Origin: Winogradskyella luteola
GTDB lineage: Bacteria; Bacteroidota; Bacteroidia; Flavobacteriales; Flavobacteriaceae
DNA length: 64,000 nt
Assembly (NCBI RefSeq): GCF_019203985.1
Contig: NZ_JAGSPD010000006.1
Span: 1-64,000, forward strand
Direction: 5' to 3'
Position numbers and translations under genes: made by a program. Positions 33,881 to 42,878 of this stretch are shown here, one piece after another. Under the pieces are notes generated by a model that worked only from the letters and a program-made list of their open reading frames with translations, did not search any database and was not told the origin of the DNA. The stretch's first letter is position 1; each line of letters opens with the position of its first letter.

Positions 33881-35072
33881 TATGTGATTCTTTTAAATTT
33901 TCAGTGAATGCTTTAAACATCCAAGCCTGTGCCCAACGCATGTAAGGAATTTTACTTGATATTCCTTTTTTTAATTGGTAGTAAAACTTACCCTCAGATG
34001 ATTGCATATTATCTATTGTCCAATTTAAAACGTCATCTTTTAAACTCTTATATTGTGTTAGCAATTCTGTATGAGATAAGGTCACAATTAACTGAGCTGG
34101 CGAATGTGTATCTATTGGGTATACTTTGTTATGGTAGTATTTAGGTATTTTCTGATCGAGAAAGAAATTATTAACATAATAATCTAACCCCTTATTAAAT
34201 GCTTCTAGAAATCTTCTATTACCTGTATGTTTCGATACCTTCCATATACATTCAAGATTAAACCCGGTATGAAAGCTATCTATCCAACTTTGCACTTTAT
34301 CTTCCCCATAAATCCACGACCCATCCTCGTTCTGTTTTTTTATTATCGTCGCTGTAGATTGATTTGCTAGTTTAAGCCACTCCTTGTTTTCAATATGTGT
34401 ATAACCTATAGCCAATAATTTTGCACCTAGTAAAGAAGCATTATACACTTGTGAATTATCTAAAGGAGAATAGGAAAAAATAAAATGATTTCCATCCAAT
34501 TGGGTTCTGTTTAAGTCATTTACAACAAACTCACAAGAAGAAAGCGCACAGTCTAAGTACGCATTGTTTTTTGTTATTTCATATGATTTAAACAGGGCTT
34601 CACCACAAAAGGATGTCGCAACAACTGTAGGGGTAAATCGTGGTTGATAAAACACTCTGTTTTGCCAATCAAAATTATAGCCCCAACAGGCATTTTTATA
34701 ACCTTTTGATCTAAGTTTAATCAACAAATCTGACAAGAAATTTATCTTATCTAATACTTCTTTCTCACTACCATATTTATTATTTCCGGATTTTGCAATT
34801 TCATACAGATTGCAATAACCATATAAAAACAAACTTATCCCTTTGGAATTATATTCCTTTGGCACTCTTAAAAGGCTCCTCAAATTTATTGGGTTTCTTT
34901 TAAATAATTGTATCCAGGCGAGTCTTGCAAATCGCCAATGCTTCAATGGAGTAGCTTGAAAAAGTTTTGAATTTAAACCGTCATAAGGGTCCCAACCTCT
35001 GAAGTTTTCTTCTTCACAATAACTCTTCAGCTTTTTAAAACTAGTATCAAATTTAGAATTCACTTTAGACAT
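33864..35072 (-). CDS. Predicted (alpha/alpha)6-barrel polysaccharide-locus protein
   Basis: A 402-residue soluble protein of uncertain function. Repeated helix pairs with aromatic and Gly-rich turns (YDGLNSKLFQATPLKHWRFA, GYKNACWGYNFDWQNR, NEDGSWIYGEDKVQSWIDSFHTGFNLECI, MRWAQAWMFKAFTE) indicate a six-hairpin glycosidase-like or epimerase-like alpha/alpha barrel. Related proteins in capsule clusters are often labelled delta-aminolevulinic acid dehydratase, which I regard as wrong because no such motif is present. It overlaps the genes on both sides (17 and 13 bases), so it is part of a tightly coupled block. Confidence 0.7.
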   Translation of the reverse strand: MSKVNSKFDTSFKKLKSYCEEENFRGWDPYDGLNSKLFQATPLKHWRFARLAWIQLFKRNPINLRSLLRVPKEYNSKGISLFLYGYCNLYEIAKSGNNKYGSEKEVLDKINFLSDLLIKLRSKGYKNACWGYNFDWQNRVFYQPRFTPTVVATSFCGEALFKSYEITKNNAYLDCALSSCEFVVNDLNRTQLDGNHFIFSYSPLDNSQVYNASLLGAKLLAIGYTHIENKEWLKLANQSTATIIKKQNEDGSWIYGEDKVQSWIDSFHTGFNLECIWKVSKHTGNRRFLEAFNKGLDYYVNNFFLDQKIPKYYHNKVYPIDTHSPAQLIVTLSHTELLTQYKSLKDDVLNWTIDNMQSSEGKFYYQLKKGISSKIPYMRWAQAWMFKAFTENLKESHNENLD

Positions 35073-36118
35073 AATAATTGTTTGTAAATATCCATTAGTC
35101 TAGAACTTACAGCGTCCTTTGAGTAGTTTTTCGCCTTTATAATGTTGTTTTCCGAAATTGTATGATAAGTATTAGGGTTTAATAGGCTTACTATTGCTTC
35201 AGCATACCATTCAGGTTCTAAACTATTAGTTAAATAACCATTAATCTTATGCTCTACTTGATCTGGTATACCTGCATTAATTCGAGATACTATGGGCAAT
35301 CCACTACCCATTGCCTCAAGTATTGCATTTGGCAACCCCTCACCATAATAGGTTGGGAATAATAATATATGTGATTTATTAAACAGTGTCTCTTTATCCT
35401 TTCCATAGACAGAACCTAATATATGACAGTTAGATACATTTTTTTCTTTAACATACTTTACCAAATCATCTCGTATTTCTCCATCGCCGGCAATATATAA
35501 ATTTACATGCGATAAATTATGATGTGTTTGAATTAATTTTAAGGCATCAATTGCTATATAAACGCCCTTCTCTTTAACCAATCTAGAGATAAATAAGAGG
35601 TGAATTTCTTCACTATCATCAATCGATTTTGGTTCTGTTTTTTGATATTCTGATAATGTTGTTTCAATTATAACTTTCTTGGCATATCCAAGTTTTTGAA
35701 CCTTTTGCTTAAATGTACTACCCAGAACGATAAATAAATCGCTCTTACACCAGATTAACTTGAATATTTGATTGTAGATGCGGTTAGACTGTACTTCCTT
35801 TTCGAAATCATTATTCCAACCTCTAATAAAAACAATCACTTTTTTCCCACATAATAATGAAATAGCAATTAGACCACTCTCTCTTAAAAACGATTTTTTA
35901 AGGAAAGAAGGATTGACATGGACAATTTTAAACTTAAATAGTTGAAATAAAAAAGAAATGTTTCTTTCTATAAGTCTTAAAACAGTGTTTTTAAAAATGC
36001 CCCCATTAATATTAAAATAGGAAACCTCCTTATGCTTATCTAGTTTTAAAGTCTTATAGTAATTTGCTACGCCACCAGGCAAGCTTAGATCTGGAACAAC
36101 AATGAGTACTTTTTTCAT
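35060..36118 (-). CDS. Glycosyltransferase family 4
   Basis: A retaining GT-B glycosyltransferase that adds a sugar to the lipid-linked repeat unit. The 352 residues show the N-terminal glycine-rich loop (VPDLSLPGGVANYYKTL), the start of the C-terminal domain (LLFISRLVKEKGVYIAIDAL), GDGEIRDDLVKYVKE, and the E-x7-E motif region HILLFPTYYGEGLPNAILEAMGSGLPIVS. Donor and acceptor cannot be read from sequence. It overlaps the downstream gene by 13 bases and follows the ATP-grasp gene by 17 bases. Confidence 0.92.
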   Translation of the reverse strand: MKKVLIVVPDLSLPGGVANYYKTLKLDKHKEVSYFNINGGIFKNTVLRLIERNISFLFQLFKFKIVHVNPSFLKKSFLRESGLIAISLLCGKKVIVFIRGWNNDFEKEVQSNRIYNQIFKLIWCKSDLFIVLGSTFKQKVQKLGYAKKVIIETTLSEYQKTEPKSIDDSEEIHLLFISRLVKEKGVYIAIDALKLIQTHHNLSHVNLYIAGDGEIRDDLVKYVKEKNVSNCHILGSVYGKDKETLFNKSHILLFPTYYGEGLPNAILEAMGSGLPIVSRINAGIPDQVEHKINGYLTNSLEPEWYAEAIVSLLNPNTYHTISENNIIKAKNYSKDAVSSRLMDIYKQLLCLK

Positions 36119-36135
36119 AACTATACTTTAAGAAC

Positions 36136-37173
36136 TTATTGTTGATCTACTATAAAGTTTTCAATGGCTAGAGCCATTTCGATTTCTAATACCGTCTTTT
36201 CCTCAACACAAAGCCACTCATTACCTTTTAATGTAAAATAATATGGAGAGGTATCTAGGGTATGTGTACCAAATTGAAGTGCTTGAAATTCAATTAAAAA
36301 AAACTCGCTACCGTTAAAGGCAACATCCATAGCAAAAAATGGTAATTTTTGATATTCAAAAAATTTCATTGCAAAATTTAGCATCCCTTCAGGTAAATCT
36401 TTGGTATAATTAATAAGACCACTCCCGCTCGCTCTAAAATCATTTTTCTTAACTTTCCGTTCTAAGACATAATATTTTTTTCCAAAAACTAATATTTTAT
36501 AGTCTCTATCCATGCCTGGCACTAGATTTTGCACTATAAATTTCCTTCTATATTTAGACTCTTTTCTGTAACCTTTATGTTTTATTGATCTTAAAACATC
36601 TTTTAGATCGTACCAAAAATTTTTACTTACTGAATATGACTTAGTTTTCTTTAACGCCTCCTTTTTATTTCTTATTAGCGTAACACCTTTACTCGTTGCG
36701 CCAAAAGCACTCTTAAGAACTACAGGGTAAGAATATGAATCAGCATATGTTTTAAATTCTTCGTAGGTACCGAAATAATCAGATTTAATATTTTTTAATC
36801 CTTTCAATGGCATCGCATCTCTCATAATCTCCATAAACAACTTGTTATGATGTGCTCTTAAGTATTTATAACCTGGGATAACCTCTGCTCCAATCATCTC
36901 TAAGCCTAAAATTATATCCTCAACAAAACTTTTGTAAAACAGATTTTGATCTTCCTGACTGGTGTAAAGAAAAATTTTATCATTGTAAAATGCACTATCT
37001 CTAAAATCAATATCCATGTAAGATAAAAACATTATTTTGCGATTAAACTTTTTGAACTCTTCCTTTAGAAGCTCTTTATCTACACCGCTTTTATAAGGGC
37101 TCGCACTCCATTTATAAGAAAACCTACTGTTATAATCTACTAAAAAAACTATGGTTTTGTTCTTATTATCCAT
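36136..37173 (-). CDS. ATP-grasp family ligase
   Basis: A 345-residue enzyme with an ATP-grasp fold, which normally activates a carboxylate as acyl phosphate and joins it to an amine or thiol. Seen: the ATP-binding strand YPVVLKSAFGATSKGVTLIRN (residues about 153-173), FIVQNLVPGMDRDYKILVFGKKYYVLERKVKK, and the metal-binding segment FFAMDVAFNGSEFFLIEFQALQFGTHTLD, with Asp and Glu as Mg ligands. The N-terminal 120 residues are the substrate domain. Its start overlaps the capA-like gene by 8 bases. In this locus it could amidate a uronic or lactyl carboxyl group or add an amino acid. Confidence 0.8.
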   Translation of the reverse strand: MDNKNKTIVFLVDYNSRFSYKWSASPYKSGVDKELLKEEFKKFNRKIMFLSYMDIDFRDSAFYNDKIFLYTSQEDQNLFYKSFVEDIILGLEMIGAEVIPGYKYLRAHHNKLFMEIMRDAMPLKGLKNIKSDYFGTYEEFKTYADSYSYPVVLKSAFGATSKGVTLIRNKKEALKKTKSYSVSKNFWYDLKDVLRSIKHKGYRKESKYRRKFIVQNLVPGMDRDYKILVFGKKYYVLERKVKKNDFRASGSGLINYTKDLPEGMLNFAMKFFEYQKLPFFAMDVAFNGSEFFLIEFQALQFGTHTLDTSPYYFTLKGNEWLCVEEKTVLEIEMALAIENFIVDQQ

Positions 37174-38284
37174 TTACATCTTTTTCTAATATACTAATCA
37201 CCACTTCTCTGTGTACCCTACTTCTTATTGCATTTAATAGAATGGCCTTTTTCATTGGGCTATAAAACAAATTTGAAATAGGTATATAAGAATTAATCTT
37301 TCTTATTATTTTATTATGCCCTCTAAACACACTGTAATATAATGACCTGTATTTTTTTATAAAATTATCCCATGAAGTACTGATGAAATTTGCGTCTAGT
37401 ACATTCTTTTGCATTTCAATAGATTGCTGTCTAAACAATTTTTCTTCTTCTTTATCCAACCTTCTAATCCCTGGGAAAGTTTGTTTAAATGGTATTTGAT
37501 TAATATTAATATCACCATTGTCAAGCAGTTTAACTTTAATTAAAAAACCCAGCTTCCAATTATCAGAATTCCTATTCGCATAGTCAAACATTAAATTACC
37601 CTGACCATAGAAAATATTTGATTTTTTATAGCGCTCCCAAGCACCACAAATATGAGAATGTTGACAAATCACCAAATCAGCTCCAACATCGCATATATAT
37701 CTACAGATTTTTTGTAAATCAGGTGATGGATATTTATAATGCTCTTTGCCTTCATGTAATATAACAATAGTGTAATCTACTTTATTTTTTATCTCTAAGA
37801 GCTGCAAAGTAAGCTCGCAGAGATCTAGAGGATTGGCACCAGCTTCATTATCATTAGCTATACCAAACTCTGTATCTGACATAGATATTACGGCTACTTT
37901 TTTGCTCGTTTCTGAAATGAAAGGTTGTTTTGCAGTTTTTAGGTTTACACCTGCTCCTACAGTTTTAATATTATTACTTTCACAGACCTCTAAAGTATCT
38001 ATTACACCTTCTTCCGAGAAATCACCAATATGATTATTTGCCAAACTTACTAAATGAACTTTAGATGTATTAATTGACTTTGCGGCAGATACAGCACCCT
38101 TAATATTTGGGCCAGATTTTAAAATTTTTTTAGAAGAATCAGTTAATGGCACTTCTAGATTAATGATATTTAAGTCTGATTCATTAAACTCATTTTGTAA
38201 GTCACAAAACACTTCAGAGTTGCCATTAAAGTGATTTTCATTTGTATTAATAGGGCAAACATCGCCTCCAATAATTATTTTCAT
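37166..38284 (-). CDS. CapA-family protein (poly-gamma-glutamate capsule type)
   Basis: A CapA/PGA_cap metallophosphatase-like protein of 372 residues. The motifs are clear: GGDVCPINTNENH, INLEVPLTDS, SLANNHIGDFSEEGVIDTL, VILHEGKEHYKYPSPDLQ, and DVGADLVICQHSHICGAWE, matching the usual metal-ligand pattern (Asp, Asn-His, His, His-x-His). Unlike Gram-positive CapA it has no N-terminal anchor helix, so it is probably cytoplasmic, and no CapB/CapC genes accompany it. The role is unknown; pairing with the overlapping ATP-grasp gene suggests they modify the polymer together. Confidence 0.87.
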   Translation of the reverse strand: MKIIIGGDVCPINTNENHFNGNSEVFCDLQNEFNESDLNIINLEVPLTDSSKKILKSGPNIKGAVSAAKSINTSKVHLVSLANNHIGDFSEEGVIDTLEVCESNNIKTVGAGVNLKTAKQPFISETSKKVAVISMSDTEFGIANDNEAGANPLDLCELTLQLLEIKNKVDYTIVILHEGKEHYKYPSPDLQKICRYICDVGADLVICQHSHICGAWERYKKSNIFYGQGNLMFDYANRNSDNWKLGFLIKVKLLDNGDININQIPFKQTFPGIRRLDKEEEKLFRQQSIEMQKNVLDANFISTSWDNFIKKYRSLYYSVFRGHNKIIRKINSYIPISNLFYSPMKKAILLNAIRSRVHREVVISILEKDVNG

Positions 38285-38301
38285 ACTATATTTTTTACCT
38301 A

Positions 38302-39453
38302 CTACTTAAGCACTAGTGCTCTTATTGAATATAATATATTAAAAACAGTATCAATTATAAACATTTTACGTTTACCAGATGAGCTATACAAATCTGTATA
38401 CTTAGCTATAGCTTCATTAACATTAAAATAATTATTGAACCAGAGCTTTGAATGAACTCGGCTTTTAGATTTAATAACATTAAGTATGTTTTCTAAATTT
38501 ATTGTACTGTTATAATTATTTACTCTTGTTCTGGGTGAAAAATTAGTTTCAAATACTTGATTAAAATTATCAGCATCAACAAGTAATGGATAATCTTCAT
38601 CTTTATAAGGCACTAACATTGTTTTATCTAAACTTGCTGCTTCCATAAAATTACGACCCGTACCTATAATAAAATCCCCGACATTAATCAACTGACTTGC
38701 CTTTTTTGTAAACATGTCTTCTATTTCCACAATCACATGTTCGGTCATATTTTGCTGATCAATATAAGCAAGTATATTCTCATAAACTTCTTCGTTTTGT
38801 ATCGTACCAAGAATAATTAATTTCACCTCACAACCTTGCTCAATTAACCACCTTACTAAATTTACACCTTGAAGAATCGAATTATGATAATGATACCCTA
38901 TTCTTGCAATTCTCAAAATAGTGGTTTCTTCTTTCATCGAGTACTTTTTATTAAAAGCCTCAACCCTTTCATTATCTACTTCAACAGGTAGTACCCTATT
39001 AGGAATCAGGTTAATTCTAACATTTTTATATCCCTTCTGTAATTCAAAAAAACTTCTGTTCTCATAACTAAAAAGTACTAGATTATTTGCTTTGGGATAA
39101 TAGCGTTTTGGATTAGGACCACCACATTTATTAAGGTAGTTTGGCTGTTTGAGAGACCTAGAAAGCAATCTTCCAAAAGCAAAAGACTCAACATCAAAAG
39201 CATGAACAGCCTTAGGGCAAATATCTTTAACTAGCTTTTTAAGCTGAGAATACACTTTAAGAAAATTATATCCATTATATTTCACAAATGATATTTTATA
39301 GTTACTTGCATCTAAGGAAACTGATTGTTGTACACCCACATTAATCACATGGACATCATTACTATTACCCATAGCATTTGCAATAGTATTTAAACTATGA
39401 AAATGACCTCCCTTGCCATGCCCTTTTGTAGTTATTAAATAAACTATTTTCAT
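38302..39453 (-). CDS. GT-B glycosyltransferase (family 4-like)
   Basis: A 383-residue glycosyltransferase with a GT-B layout: N-terminal MKIVYLITTKGHGKGGHFHSLNTIA with the Gly-rich loop, a linker INLIPNRVLPVEV, then the nucleotide-sugar-binding half (TILRIARIGYHYHNSILQGVNLV, VKLIILGTIQ, DFIIGTGRNFMEAASLDKTMLVP). The usual E-x7-E motif is modified to GRNFMEAASLDK, where only part of the pattern remains, so activity is likely but the subfamily is divergent. It sits 10 bases after the polymerase gene. Confidence 0.8.
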   Translation of the reverse strand: MKIVYLITTKGHGKGGHFHSLNTIANAMGNSNDVHVINVGVQQSVSLDASNYKISFVKYNGYNFLKVYSQLKKLVKDICPKAVHAFDVESFAFGRLLSRSLKQPNYLNKCGGPNPKRYYPKANNLVLFSYENRSFFELQKGYKNVRINLIPNRVLPVEVDNERVEAFNKKYSMKEETTILRIARIGYHYHNSILQGVNLVRWLIEQGCEVKLIILGTIQNEEVYENILAYIDQQNMTEHVIVEIEDMFTKKASQLINVGDFIIGTGRNFMEAASLDKTMLVPYKDEDYPLLVDADNFNQVFETNFSPRTRVNNYNSTINLENILNVIKSKSRVHSKLWFNNYFNVNEAIAKYTDLYSSSGKRKMFIIDTVFNILYSIRALVLK

Positions 39454-39463
39454 TTTAGAATAT

Positions 39464-40657
39464 TTATTTGTGGCCGTAATTTCCCATTCTACTTAATATT
39501 TGTACCCTATTGGTTTCTAATATAACTAGAGTGATTACCGCGTATATCATTTCTGCAGCAAACAGATTAACAGAGTACGAACAACCAAGACCTACCACTA
39601 CTAACCATATAAGCAGCACTAAACCATTATATGTTCCTTTAAAAAACAGGAAAAGCTTTAATACACGATAAAAAAAGAAAATAATCGCAATAAGTCCTAT
39701 AATACCATAGTTAAAAAAAAACTCCATAAAATCGCTATGCGCTACAATACTATGGCCAATGGTTTTTTGAAAAAAATCTACCGTAGCATAGAAACCATTA
39801 CCAAATAATAAAATCAATGGGCTGTCATTATTAAACATCTCATCTATTAAAAGGGTGAACATTCTTGCTCTACCAGAACCAGCAGTTTCAACACTTTCAA
39901 AGTCATTTAGACGAGTCAAAAAGACGTCCATATTTGACATAAAGTAATATGCCGCTATACCAACAATACAAATACCAAGAATCAACTTAAGGAGTTTTTT
40001 TTCTTTTACCTTAAATAGTATATAAAAATAGTATATCAGAAAAGCTATGCTGAATGCTAATAAAGCCCCTCGTTTAAAGGCTAAAACTATACCAATAGCT
40101 GTGAGAAGTATTAAAACGTAGGTAAACCTATTTTTTACTAGTAAAACCAGTGGAAATAATTTTAACAAGTGATAAGAATTATTGGACACAAAAAAGGTTT
40201 TTGAGCCTTTATACAAATCTCTGTTAGAGAAATCCCTTAAGATTACAAAAAAATAAATCACCACCAACGAAACAACTAAAATAATAAGATGTTTTTTAGT
40301 AATTAAACCTGTGAGAATTGCATAATAAAAGAAAAAATAGCCTGTAATCCAATAGAATATTTTCACTAAGGGAAAAATATTTTTAAAAACTAAATCGAGG
40401 TGAAATAAACTAATACCACCAAATACAATTATGAAAAAATTTAAGGCATTTCCTGTAATGGGTCGAGGCATTTTAACCCCTTTCAATCTTAAGTTAATAA
40501 TATAACCCAGCATTACACCAAAAAAAGCAGCTCTACCGATTTGCGGTACAATTCTATCTACATTATCGCCTTTTGAAGGATACAAAAAGTCAAAAAACGA
40601 CAACAATATGAAGAAAAGTACAAAAGCAAGTCCTTTTTGTGATCTTGTTATACCCAT
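39464..40657 (-). CDS. wzy: Wzy-like O-antigen/capsule polymerase
   Basis: A polytopic inner-membrane protein of 397 residues with about eleven hydrophobic helices. A large periplasmic loop (residues about 245-300: SNMDVFLTRLNDFESVETAGSGRARMF and LLFGNGFYATVDFFQKTIGHSIVAHSDFMEFFFNYG) carries the Arg-rich segment and the H-S-D-F-M-E motif seen in the O-antigen ligase/polymerase family. In this locus it is the best candidate for the block polymerase that acts in the periplasm with Wzx and Wzc. Sequence similarity among Wzy proteins is low, so the call relies on topology and context. Confidence 0.82.
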   Translation of the reverse strand: MGITRSQKGLAFVLFFILLSFFDFLYPSKGDNVDRIVPQIGRAAFFGVMLGYIINLRLKGVKMPRPITGNALNFFIIVFGGISLFHLDLVFKNIFPLVKIFYWITGYFFFYYAILTGLITKKHLIILVVSLVVIYFFVILRDFSNRDLYKGSKTFFVSNNSYHLLKLFPLVLLVKNRFTYVLILLTAIGIVLAFKRGALLAFSIAFLIYYFYILFKVKEKKLLKLILGICIVGIAAYYFMSNMDVFLTRLNDFESVETAGSGRARMFTLLIDEMFNNDSPLILLFGNGFYATVDFFQKTIGHSIVAHSDFMEFFFNYGIIGLIAIIFFFYRVLKLFLFFKGTYNGLVLLIWLVVVGLGCSYSVNLFAAEMIYAVITLVILETNRVQILSRMGNYGHK

Positions 40658-40709
40658 TTAATTTTGATTACTCTGTAAAGTATCTGTAAAGTACTATTAG
40701 TTTTTAAAT

Positions 40710-41567
40710 TTATATTATTCGTTGTTCTACTACCAAATCAACGTTAAAATATTCTTTAACCTTCGCTTTGGTATGTCTAATAATTTCGAGGATATCCTCA
40801 CCAGTTGCATTATCTATATTTACAATAAAACCACTATGCTTTCTAGAAACTTCTGCACCACCAACCCTATAACCTTTAAGTCCCAACTGATCTAGCATTG
40901 GCCCAACGAAATGTCCTGGTGGTCTCTTATATACGCTACCACAATTGGGATATTCTCTTGGTTGCTTAGCCCATCGTCTTGTTTTAGAAGCCTCCATAAC
41001 ATCCTTTATAATAGAAGCATCTCCGAACTCTAGCTGAAACCAAGCACTTAGGATTATTTTATCATTTCGTTTTTGAAATAAACTAGTACGATATGATAAT
41101 TCTAAATTTTCACTATTCGCCTCTTTAATTTTCATTTCTGATAAATCCAAATAACGAACTTTACTCAAAATAGTTTTTGTCTCCCCTTCTTTAGTACCAG
41201 CATTCATAACTACTGCACCACCCACAGAACTTGGTATATCATAAAAAAACTCTGCACCAGAAAGGCTGTTTTGCTGCGCAAGCATACTAACTTCATAAAT
41301 GGTAGCTCCGGCTTGTGCCTCAATCGTATTTGAACTACTATCTAATTTAAGGGCATTAAAATTACCATTAAAAATGATAAAATCTTTATCATAGTATTCT
41401 TTAGATAGTATAACATTATGTCCACTACCCAAAAGCACAAAGTCTTTCTTAGTATCATACAGCTTAACAACATCTGCTTCACTTTCTGGGAAAAAAGCAG
41501 TTTTACAGATGGCATTTACCTTATAGGCATTGTAATTTGTTAAACTAAAATCTCTATAAGCTTTCAT
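40710..41567 (-). CDS. murB: MurB-like UDP-N-acetylenolpyruvoylglucosamine reductase
   Basis: A flavoenzyme that reduces the enolpyruvyl group made by MurA to lactyl. From the ATG at 41567 it has 285 residues; the GTG one codon earlier is less likely. The FAD-binding loop is LLGSGHNVILS (residues 45-55, with His where Ser or Asn is common), followed by AGATIYEVSMLAQQNSLSGAEFF, SYRTSLF with Arg160, GSVYKRPPG with the catalytic Ser211, KHSGFIVN, and Glu281 near the end. This is the compact type II form. It lies between the polymerase and flippase genes and close to a murA homologue. Confidence 0.87.
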   Translation of the reverse strand: MKAYRDFSLTNYNAYKVNAICKTAFFPESEADVVKLYDTKKDFVLLGSGHNVILSKEYYDKDFIIFNGNFNALKLDSSSNTIEAQAGATIYEVSMLAQQNSLSGAEFFYDIPSSVGGAVVMNAGTKEGETKTILSKVRYLDLSEMKIKEANSENLELSYRTSLFQKRNDKIILSAWFQLEFGDASIIKDVMEASKTRRWAKQPREYPNCGSVYKRPPGHFVGPMLDQLGLKGYRVGGAEVSRKHSGFIVNIDNATGEDILEIIRHTKAKVKEYFNVDLVVEQRII

Positions 41568-41570
41568 CAC

Positions 41571-42863
41571 CTAATGCTTTCTTTTATTAAAAATCTGAAC
41601 TAATGGATTAAAATCTGACTTTTTATAACCTAGAATAGCTTTTACTGGGATATTCACCTCAATACTATAAAAGTGAATAAAAAGTAAGGTTGCTAGACTA
41701 TAACTTATTGTAGATGCCAATGCAGCACCAGAAGCTCCTTGCTTCGGTATCAATATAAAGTTTAAAACAATATTGATTAATAAAGCTGGTATCATAGCCT
41801 TTAATGACACCCATGGTTTACCTTTACCAGAAAGGTCCATATTTATAACCTTAAATATGGTAAGTAAAACTACACCTGGTAATAATACATTTAAAACTAA
41901 TACACTATTAATAAAAGCTTCCCCATACATTAGTACTATAATTTGCTCTGATAGTAAAAACAAGAACAACGCTCCAACTGCAATAATCAAAATAGAAAGC
42001 CTTAGTAATTGAACCACTTTTAAAGAAAAAGCTTTTTCATTTTTCGAGATTGCACTTCTTGCAAATACTATTGTACTAAGTAACATTGGGATTTGCCATA
42101 AATACTCTGTGACACTGACACCTTTAGAATAAATACCTGTTTCGTAGGCACTACTTAGTTTGTCTAATAAGATAACATCAATTCTATAGTTTAGATTTAT
42201 AATCATTAAAGCAAGAGCATAAATAGAACCCAAAGACAGCATTCGTTTAATTATTAACCAATTGAATTTTAATACAAAAGACTTTATAAATTTATTTTTA
42301 AACAACAATATTAAGCTTATAAAAGTCGGTCCAGCTATCATAGCTATTAAATAACCTGAAATTCCAAATGACAGCCAAATTACAAGAATAGCCGTAACCA
42401 ATAATATTATAGCAGTTGGTATCCAATTGATTTTATTAAAGCTACCTATTTCGTTTTTACCTAAAAAAATTCCTGAATTGTATATATTAAAAAGCTTAAA
42501 AGGAATTGGCATTAAAGCTAACATTACTAACCACAAATTTTCACCAGATTTGCTGAAGTATCTCATGAGTAGAAAACATACCACAATACTAAATACTGCT
42601 GTAAATAACCAAATCTGTGTTATAGCTTTTTTTATCTCATCCTCACTAAAAATTCCTTTCCCCAAAAAATAAGTAGTAGATTGCCTAATTCCTAACGAGC
42701 CAATCGACATAAATAATGACGGATACACCAATAAAGCAGCAATTGTACCATTTTTATCGGGACCTAAAACTCTAGCAATTATTATAGAGGTCGTTAATCC
42801 AAAAACTATTATTAAGAATTTCGAAGCACCTACACTAAAAACATCTTTAAAGAAAGAATTCAA
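41571..42863 (-). CDS. wzx: Wzx-like oligosaccharide flippase
   Basis: A MATE/PST-type membrane transporter of 430 residues with about twelve to fourteen helices (SVGASKFLIIVFGLTTSIIIARVLGPDKNGTIAALL at the N-terminus is a typical start). It should flip the lipid-linked repeat unit across the inner membrane. The frame has no ATG near the N-terminus: the only plausible starts are TTG at 42863 or ATT just before it, 15 bases after the in-frame murA stop. Translation is therefore probably coupled to murA. Confidence 0.88.
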   Translation of the reverse strand: MNSFFKDVFSVGASKFLIIVFGLTTSIIIARVLGPDKNGTIAALLVYPSLFMSIGSLGIRQSTTYFLGKGIFSEDEIKKAITQIWLFTAVFSIVVCFLLMRYFSKSGENLWLVMLALMPIPFKLFNIYNSGIFLGKNEIGSFNKINWIPTAIILLVTAILVIWLSFGISGYLIAMIAGPTFISLILLFKNKFIKSFVLKFNWLIIKRMLSLGSIYALALMIINLNYRIDVILLDKLSSAYETGIYSKGVSVTEYLWQIPMLLSTIVFARSAISKNEKAFSLKVVQLLRLSILIIAVGALFLFLLSEQIIVLMYGEAFINSVLVLNVLLPGVVLLTIFKVINMDLSGKGKPWVSLKAMIPALLINIVLNFILIPKQGASGAALASTISYSLATLLFIHFYSIEVNIPVKAILGYKKSDFNPLVQIFNKRKH

Positions 42864-42878
42864 AATAAAATCATATAA

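Noticed and set aside
33864..35072. Delta-aminolevulinic acid dehydratase (a label used for similar proteins)
   Set aside because: No Schiff-base Lys or metal-binding motif of HemB; the pattern is that of an alpha/alpha barrel.
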